Origin: Actinomycetes bacterium
GTDB taxonomy: Bacteria; Actinomycetota; Acidimicrobiia; Acidimicrobiales; RAAP-2
Assembly: GCA_021850345.1 (NCBI GenBank)
Contig: JAJZMN010000011.1
Location: forward strand, 1-10,181
DNA: 10,181 bases
Reading direction: 5' to 3'
Under the pieces are notes generated by a model that had not been told where the DNA came from, made no database searches, and saw only the letters and a list, made by a program, of their open reading frames with translations. Positions 6,015 to 10,181 of the stretch are shown in pieces. Position 1 is the stretch's first letter. Each line of letters begins with the position of its first letter. A program made the translations under genes and the position numbers.

Positions 6015-6104
6015 GTGGAGCGCTCGCGGGCTTGGACCGGAGACTGCCCGCACTGCCTGAAGCTGCCACGCGGGCGGGCACTGCCCCGCCGGTGCCCACG
6101 GTGA
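6015..6104 (+). CDS. Small 29-residue CxxC-containing ORF, translationally coupled to the MEDS/HATPase gene
   Basis: Short reading frame, GTG 6015-6017 to TGA 6102-6104. It has the strongest Shine-Dalgarno of the region (GAGGAGG, 7-base spacing), and its stop overlaps the next gene's start as GTGA. The peptide is basic (Arg-rich) and contains C11-P-H-C14 and a third cysteine at residue 27, so a metal- or redox-sensitive peptide is conceivable. No family is recognised. It may be a real small protein, a leader peptide that controls translation of the regulator, or a chance ORF; the paired SD and overlap favour translation. The open frame extends much further upstream, but that part runs antisense through the hydrolase and is not supported. 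Confidence 0.4.
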   Translation: MERSRAWTGDCPHCLKLPRGRALPRRCPR

Positions 6105-7090
6105 CCTCCGTCGCGCAGCGCTGCGGGTTCGCCCACACGGCGGTCTGCTACGGCACCACCCAGGAGCTCGTGGAAGAGGTCGCCCCGATCATCCATGCTT
6201 GGCTGTCGCAAGGCGACCGGGTCTTCGTCAACTTGTCCGCCGATCGGTTGGCGGCGCTCGGCGCGGCGCTCGGCGCCGACGCCGATCGTGTCCGGTGGAG
6301 CGACACCCACCGCTGGGCTCCCCATCCCGCCCGGCGCCTGCGCGCCCTTCACGAGCTCGTGGAGCGAGAAGGGCGGGGCGGGGCGGTGCAGCTCCGCTTC
6401 GTGGGGGAGTGCGCCTTTCCTTCGAGCGTCCCCGAGCTGGCAGAAGAGTGGGTGCGCTTCGACGCCGTGCTCAACGAGGCGCTGGCCGGCGCCCCGGTGA
6501 CCATGGTCTGCACGTACGACGTCCAGGCGCTCCCCGAAGAGGTCGCGGCGGGCGTGCACCGCACCCACCCGATGCTCGGCCTCGACCCCGTCGTCTGGAG
6601 CGAGGGCTACCGCCGTCCCTCCGAGCTGCTCGACCTCCCCGCCGCGCTCTCGGGCCCGCCGGCGTCGGCAGTCCGTGAAACCGGGTGCGTCGAGCCCGCT
6701 CGCGCCAGGGAATTGGTGCGCGAGGTGCTCGCCGGTCGGGGCGACCCCGGCGACCGGGCGGCGCCCCCGGTGCAGGCGGCGGAGGACCTTGCCGTCGTGG
6801 CGACCGAGCTCGTGACCAATGCGTGGCAGGTCGGCGCCCTGTCCATCGGCGTGTGGTGCTGGCACGACGGCGCAGAGATCGGGGTGCAGGTCGACGACGA
6901 CGGCCCCGGCCTCCGCGACCCCCTGGCGGGCTACCGCCGGCCGGCGGCGGGCGTCGTCGGCGGGCGAGGCCTGTGGATCGCCCGCCAACTCGCCGACCTC
7001 GTCGAGATCGCCCCCAACGGCCTGGGCACGAGCGTCCGGGCCCGGATCTGGGCGGCACCCACGTCCCCGGACCGTCGACCGGCAGCCTGA
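6101..7090 (+). CDS. MEDS-domain sensor with HATPase domain (RsbA/RsbW-like anti-sigma regulatory protein)
   Basis: 329-residue cytoplasmic regulator. Residues about 8-165 match the MEDS sensor domain ('FAHTAVCYGTTQEL' start, 'GDRVFVNLS', 'VTMVCTYD'), found in DcmR-like and actinobacterial stress regulators. Residues about 195-320 are an RsbW/SpoIIAB-type ATP-binding domain: N-box E236-L-V-T-N240-A, D265-D-D-G-P-G270, and G287-G-R-G-L for the G2 box. There is no DHp/phosphoacceptor-histidine domain, so it is likely an anti-sigma or serine-kinase switch rather than a two-component kinase. Start: GTG 6101 overlaps the stop of the upstream small ORF; GTG 6092 in the same frame is an alternative, and neither has its own Shine-Dalgarno. 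No sigma factor or anti-sigma antagonist is nearby, so the partner is unknown. Convergent with mrpD, 23 bases apart. Confidence 0.86.
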   Translation: MTSVAQRCGFAHTAVCYGTTQELVEEVAPIIHAWLSQGDRVFVNLSADRLAALGAALGADADRVRWSDTHRWAPHPARRLRALHELVEREGRGGAVQLRFVGECAFPSSVPELAEEWVRFDAVLNEALAGAPVTMVCTYDVQALPEEVAAGVHRTHPMLGLDPVVWSEGYRRPSELLDLPAALSGPPASAVRETGCVEPARARELVREVLAGRGDPGDRAAPPVQAAEDLAVVATELVTNAWQVGALSIGVWCWHDGAEIGVQVDDDGPGLRDPLAGYRRPAAGVVGGRGLWIARQLADLVEIAPNGLGTSVRARIWAAPTSPDRRPAA

Positions 7091-7102
7091 GCCGAGAGCC
7101 TC

Positions 7103-7122
7103 CTCATCGAAGCTCATCGAAG
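7103..7122. repeat. Perfect 10-bp tandem duplication at the 3' end of mrpD
   Basis: CTCATCGAAG occurs twice in direct succession (7103-7112, 7113-7122). The mrpD stop codon (7114-7116) lies inside the second copy; the first lies in the 23-base gap before the convergent regulator gene. No convincing terminator hairpin was seen in that gap. Confidence 0.75.
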
Positions 7123-8955
7123 CGGGAGCCCGACGAAGCCCGCGAGGACCGCGACGCCCACGAGGAGCCAGGCGACGTAGTCGCCGACGTGGCCCGAGTG
7201 CAACCGGTGCAAGAAGCCCACGGGAACCGAGAGGTGCCGCAGGGACGGCAGGCGGTCGAGCAGCGGGCCGCCGAAGAGCGCGAGCGCCGCCATCGCCCCC
7301 GCAAGGAGCGTCGACAGGGCGCCCGTCCAGACCGCCTCTGCGCTCCAGCCGGCCACCGGCGCGACCACGACCCGGACGTGCGCCCGGTAGAGCGCCTGGG
7401 CCACGTAACCGGCGCGGTCGACGAAGTACGCCCCCGCGCGTGCCGCTGCGGCGTGCGCCCCCGGGAGGACGCCGATGGCGAACGCGGCGACCAGCAGCAC
7501 GACGATCGGGGCCAACATCGACCAGGGTGCTGCGTGCAGCTCCGCTTCCGGCTCCTCGGCGCCGCCAGTGGCGCGCGACTCCGCGGCGACGCCGCGCTCG
7601 TCCGAGGGACGTCCACCGAGGCCGCGGAAGACCCGTGCCCACACCCGGAGCACAGCGGCACCGGTGAGGGCGGGGATCCCGACGAAGAGGGCGGGTGCCC
7701 ACGGGTAGCCGAGCCCTCCGGCGGCGGCTGTGCTCATCGCGTTGCCGAGGCTCGTGGCGAAGGGCGGGAGCGCCGCAACGCCGAAGGCGCCCACGGCGAA
7801 GAGCACGCCGAGCAGGCGATTGCGCCGGGCGCGGCCGAAGAGCTCTCGCTCGTCGACCGTGCCGTAGAGGTCCAAGAGGATGCCGGTGGCGAGGAACAGC
7901 GCGCCGACGGCTCCGGCGTAGCCGACCGCGTAGAGGGCTGCCCCCGCCGTCCCGGCCGCGGTGAGGCAGCCCATGGCCACGACGAAGAGGCCTACGTGGG
8001 CGATCGTCGTGTACGAGAGCAGCCGCTTGACGTGGCGCTGCGTCAGGGCCATCACCGCGCCGACCACCGCGGTCACGACACCGAGCACGAGGAAGGCGCG
8101 GCGCACGTCGCCGGGAGGGATGGTTGCGCCGAAGACGACCCAGTAGATCCGAAAGGCCGCGTAGACGCCGAGAGGGACCATGACCCCCGAGAAGAGGAGG
8201 CACACCGGGGAGGGGGCCACCGCATGCGCGTCGGCCAGCCAGAAGTGGAAGGGGAAGACCGCGCCCTTCACGAGGAAGCCGGTGAGCACCAGGCAGAAGG
8301 CGCAGATCACGAGCGCGTCGGCGTGGTGGTGGGCGAGCGCGTGGCCGAGACCCGGCAGGTCCAGGCGGCCGGTACGGGCGAAGAGGAGCCCGATGCCCAT
8401 GAGCGTCACGTACGCCCCGAGGCTGTTCACGATGCCGAAGTTCAGCGCCCCCTGGAGCGAGGACGGCTCTTCCACCATCATCCCGGTCAGCCCGTAGCTG
8501 GCGGCACCCATCAGCTCGAAGAAGCCGAACATGTCGAAGATGTCGCCGCTCAGCGAGAACCCGACGATCCCGCCGAGGAAGAGCAGCATCAGGCACTGGT
8601 AGTGGGCGTGGACCGACTCGATGTAGCGCGCCGAGTAGACGAGTGCGAGCAGCATGAGCGACGCGCCCGCCACCGCGAGACCCGACCCGACGGGGTCCGC
8701 CACGAGCACGATGCCGACGGTCTGGCCGTGGTGCGGCGACCAGCCCGCCACCCACGTCACCACACGGCCCGACGACGCAGTGGCGAAGACCACGGCGCTG
8801 AGCGCGAGCGTCGTCGCGCAGAAGGCGATCGCCACCACGTCGACGATCACCCTCGGCACGCGCCGACCGAGCAGGAGCAGTACCGGCGCGCCAAGCACTG
8901 CGACGCCGACGGCGACGGGCGCGAGCTGGGCGGCACCGTGGTCGAAGACGAGCAT
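7114..8955 (-). CDS. mrpD: Mrp-type cation/proton antiporter subunit D (NuoL/M/N-like), long form
   Basis: 613-residue polytopic membrane protein of the proton-antiporter (NuoL/M/N, MrpD) family. First-half channel residues are present: E147 in 'FGFFELMG' (TM5) and K230 in 'GFLVKGAVFPFHFW' (TM7), followed by the signature 'LADAHAVAPSPVC'. In the second half, positions that usually carry Lys or His in MrpD/NuoM relatives read differently: P261 ('SGVMVPLGVY'), Y346 and V350 ('GYAGAVGALF'), and N405 ('SLGNAM'). MrpD is usually near 500 residues; here an acidic cytoplasmic loop (about 442-478) and a tail of about 130 residues with added membrane segments and 'LHSGHVGDYVAW' follow. ATG 8953-8955 overlaps the mrpC stop by one base (TGATG). 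It is the last gene of the operon in this direction. Na+ versus other cation specificity cannot be told from sequence. Confidence 0.87.
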   Translation of the reverse strand: MLVFDHGAAQLAPVAVGVAVLGAPVLLLLGRRVPRVIVDVVAIAFCATTLALSAVVFATASSGRVVTWVAGWSPHHGQTVGIVLVADPVGSGLAVAGASLMLLALVYSARYIESVHAHYQCLMLLFLGGIVGFSLSGDIFDMFGFFELMGAASYGLTGMMVEEPSSLQGALNFGIVNSLGAYVTLMGIGLLFARTGRLDLPGLGHALAHHHADALVICAFCLVLTGFLVKGAVFPFHFWLADAHAVAPSPVCLLFSGVMVPLGVYAAFRIYWVVFGATIPPGDVRRAFLVLGVVTAVVGAVMALTQRHVKRLLSYTTIAHVGLFVVAMGCLTAAGTAGAALYAVGYAGAVGALFLATGILLDLYGTVDERELFGRARRNRLLGVLFAVGAFGVAALPPFATSLGNAMSTAAAGGLGYPWAPALFVGIPALTGAAVLRVWARVFRGLGGRPSDERGVAAESRATGGAEEPEAELHAAPWSMLAPIVVLLVAAFAIGVLPGAHAAAARAGAYFVDRAGYVAQALYRAHVRVVVAPVAGWSAEAVWTGALSTLLAGAMAALALFGGPLLDRLPSLRHLSVPVGFLHRLHSGHVGDYVAWLLVGVAVLAGFVGLPLR

Positions 8956-9305
8956 CAGCCCTGCACGTTGTTCAGCTCGTCGGGGTCGGTGGTCCCGCGC
9001 CGCTTGTGCAGCTGCAGCGCGACCGCGAGCAGCAGGGCGGTGACCGTCGCGGACACGACGATGTCCGTCAGCGTCATGGCCTGGACCACCGGGTCGACGA
9101 CATGGAGCGTCGGACGTCGCGGCGGCGAACCGAACACGGGTGGTCCGGCCAAGCGCTGATAACCCACGCCGACGAGCAGCACGTAGGTCCCCGCCTGCGC
9201 GACGGCGAGGGAGACCACGGCGTGGATGAGGTCGCGGCTGCGCACGATGCCGAAGGCCCCGACGAGGAGCAGCCAGCCGGCGACGGCGTAGGCGTAGACG
9301 GTCAC
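8955..9305 (-). CDS. mrpC: Mrp-type antiporter subunit C (NuoK-like)
   Basis: 116-residue membrane protein with three predicted helices (about 5-22, 27-48, 77-98), the layout of MrpC/NuoK. The segment 'VVDPVVQAMTLTDIVVSATV' before and in helix 3 matches the family's 'DPxxQALxLTxIVI' signature. The loop between helices 2 and 3 is somewhat long and Pro/Arg-rich. GTG 9303-9305 overlaps the stop of the MbhE-MrpB gene as GTGA. AGGA (9317 to 9314) gives a Shine-Dalgarno 8 bases upstream, inside the preceding coding sequence. It forms part of the membrane core of the antiporter together with MrpD. Confidence 0.86.
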   Translation of the reverse strand: MTVYAYAVAGWLLLVGAFGIVRSRDLIHAVVSLAVAQAGTYVLLVGVGYQRLAGPPVFGSPPRRPTLHVVDPVVQAMTLTDIVVSATVTALLLAVALQLHKRRGTTDPDELNNVQG

Positions 9306-10054
9306 TCGCCCTGTCCTGCCCTGTCCTTTTTCGCCACCAGACCGACCGCCTGGTCGAGGAAGCGGGAGACGAGGACGATGACGCCCGAGGCCACCTCCAC
9401 GCCGACGGCGCCGTTCAGCAGCTCCACCGTTCCCGAGGAGAACAGCGTGCCGAAGGAGCCGTACGCGAGGAAGTTGCCGAGGAACGCCGCGACGGCGAGG
9501 GAGCCGGCGAGGCCGACGCACGCGAAGGCCGCGGTGCCGACAGCCTCCCCCCACTCGAAGACCCGGACGGGCCTGACGCGCTTGAGCATCGGGTAGCGGC
9601 CCGCCACGTACAAGAGGTGGATGGCCGTCCCCAGCATCACCCCGCCTTGGAAGCCGCCGCCCGGCGTGAGCTGGCCGTGGGCGACGACGTCGAGGCCGAT
9701 CACGACGCTGACCGGAAGCATGATCCATCCCATGAGCAGGGTCGAGTCGAGGACGCGGCCGCCGCCGCGTTCGCGCTGCTGCTCGTCCTCGTCCTTTCGA
9801 AGCAGCGTCGCGACCGCGAGGACGCTCGCGATCAAGATCGACTCCTCGGCCATCGTGTCGAAGCCGCGTTGGTCGAGGTTCACCGACGAGACGGCGTTCG
9901 CCGTGGCGTGCGCGAGCGACGCGGGAATGGCGAGATCCCGGTAGGGATGGTCGCCCGAGCCGAAGTGGGGCATCCCGAGAAAGGCGAGCACGAGCAGGGC
10001 CGCGACCCCGGCCGCGCTCGCCATGAACACCCAGGAGCGCACGCGCCGGCTCAC
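9302..10054 (-). CDS. mrpB: MbhE-MrpB fusion subunit of a Mrp/Mbh-type antiporter
   Basis: 250-residue membrane protein joining two modules that can be separate or part of MrpA elsewhere. Residues about 10-88 resemble MbhE (the extreme C-terminal part of MrpA), with 'VNLDQRGFDTMAEESIL' around R63-G-F-D-T67. A charged linker (about 86-102) leads to the MnhB/MrpB domain (about 104-235), with its hallmark T130-P-G-G-G-F-Q-G-G and a long helix series. Start: GTG 10052-10054, overlapping the stop of the MbhD-like gene as GTGA, with AGGGAG (10065 to 10060) 5 bases upstream. A longer frame runs upstream to 10177, but it overlaps the MbhD-like gene and lacks family similarity, so it was not used. The stop overlaps the mrpC start. 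Confidence 0.86.
   Translation of the reverse strand: MSRRVRSWVFMASAAGVAALLVLAFLGMPHFGSGDHPYRDLAIPASLAHATANAVSSVNLDQRGFDTMAEESILIASVLAVATLLRKDEDEQQRERGGGRVLDSTLLMGWIMLPVSVVIGLDVVAHGQLTPGGGFQGGVMLGTAIHLLYVAGRYPMLKRVRPVRVFEWGEAVGTAAFACVGLAGSLAVAAFLGNFLAYGSFGTLFSSGTVELLNGAVGVEVASGVIVLVSRFLDQAVGLVAKKDRAGQGE
9308..9327. repeat. Perfect 10-bp tandem duplication at the 3' end of mrpB
   Basis: GCCCTGTCCT (plus strand) occurs twice in succession (9308-9317, 9318-9327). On the coding strand the copies make the last codons of mrpB and supply the AGGACAGGG that acts as Shine-Dalgarno for mrpC. The unit is not a multiple of three. Confidence 0.75.
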
Positions 10055-10181
10055 CGTCGCTCCCTGGTGCGGCGGATCGTGAGGAGCACCAGCAGAGGGA
10101 CCACCGCCGCGTTGACCGTGAGCTCGCTCAACGCGACGTCCGGCGCTTCGAGCACGAGGAACAACGCCGACAAGCACAGCC
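10051..10181 (-). CDS. MbhD-like (DUF4040) antiporter subunit, C-terminal fragment at window edge
   Basis: The last 42 codons of a membrane subunit whose start lies beyond the window. The visible peptide contains 'ALFLVLEAPDVALSELTVNA', the hallmark of MbhD/DUF4040, equivalent to part of the MrpA C-terminal region, then a hydrophobic helix and a short basic tail. The TGA at 10051-10053 overlaps the start of the MbhE-MrpB gene (GTGA). This is what identifies the operon as the 'split MrpA' Mbh-like layout rather than one with a single large MrpA covering this region. Confidence 0.8.
   Translation of the reverse strand, partial: LCLSALFLVLEAPDVALSELTVNAAVVPLLVLLTIRRTRERR

Noticed and set aside
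4901..8755. 1284-codon minus-strand frame passing through the hydrolase, the MEDS gene and mrpD
   Set aside because: Only the part from 5830 down to 4901 reads as a protein family. The upstream part is antisense to the MEDS gene and out of frame with mrpD.
6685..9159. 824-codon open frame on the plus strand across mrpD and mrpC
   Set aside because: It runs antisense to clear Mrp membrane subunits, has a low-complexity charged composition (Arg, Glu, His, Asp) and no family resemblance; such frames are common opposite GC-rich genes.
10055..10177. N-terminal extension of the MbhE-MrpB protein up to 10177
   Set aside because: The extra 41 residues are polar and Arg/Gly-rich and overlap the MbhD-like gene in another frame; GTG 10054 has a Shine-Dalgarno and a GTGA overlap.

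Overview
The window is very GC-rich DNA that is almost entirely coding, with short intergenic gaps, many GTG starts and stop/start overlaps of the GTGA type. Together with several gene families (an actinobacterial-style MEDS plus HATPase 'RsbA-like' regulator, a GabT of actinobacterial type, start codons that look leaderless) this points to a chromosomal segment of a high-GC Actinomycetota. A lineage such as Acidimicrobiia is possible, but that is a guess from style, not a measured placement. No mobile element, CRISPR array, tRNA or rRNA was seen.

Layout from left to right. (1) 1-319, minus: N-terminal third of a 4-aminobutyrate aminotransferase (gabT), running off the left edge. (2) 320-602: divergent intergenic region that carries an apparent C-terminal remnant of an SGNH/GDSL hydrolase with its DxxH motif, then a -10-like box. 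(3) 603-3053, plus: an 816-aa single-chain AceE/transketolase-like thiamine-diphosphate enzyme with no E2 or E3 partner nearby. (4) 3069-4070, minus: ornithine carbamoyltransferase, convergent with (3) across a hairpin that holds both stop codons. (5) 4121-4897, plus: a DUF72 (YecE-like) protein. (6) 4901-5830, minus: an alpha/beta hydrolase with a repetitive 32-residue glutamate-rich insert. (7) 6015-6104, plus: a possible 29-residue cysteine-containing small protein, with a strong Shine-Dalgarno and a GTGA overlap onto (8) 6101-7090, plus: a MEDS plus HATPase regulator of the RsbA/anti-sigma kinase type. (9) 7114-10181, minus: the downstream end of a Mrp/Mbh-type cation/proton antiporter operon, read in the order MbhD-like (partial), MbhE-MrpB fusion, MrpC, MrpD.

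The Mrp genes are clearly one transcription unit, because every junction is an overlap of 1 to 4 bases. They would form a membrane complex that exchanges Na+ (or another cation) for protons, or a membrane module of a related complex. The other genes are one- or two-gene units arranged in divergent and convergent pairs and do not form an obvious common pathway. GabT, the E1-like enzyme and ArgF all touch glutamate/2-oxo-acid metabolism, but that link is loose.

The points most worth following up are: the small Cys-containing ORF coupled to the MEDS/HATPase regulator; the MrpD subunit, which keeps its first-half channel Glu and Lys but appears to have lost the usual ionisable residues of the second half-channel; the Glu-rich repeat in the hydrolase; the SGNH hydrolase remnant; and the hairpin that gives two unrelated convergent genes the same C-terminal tail.
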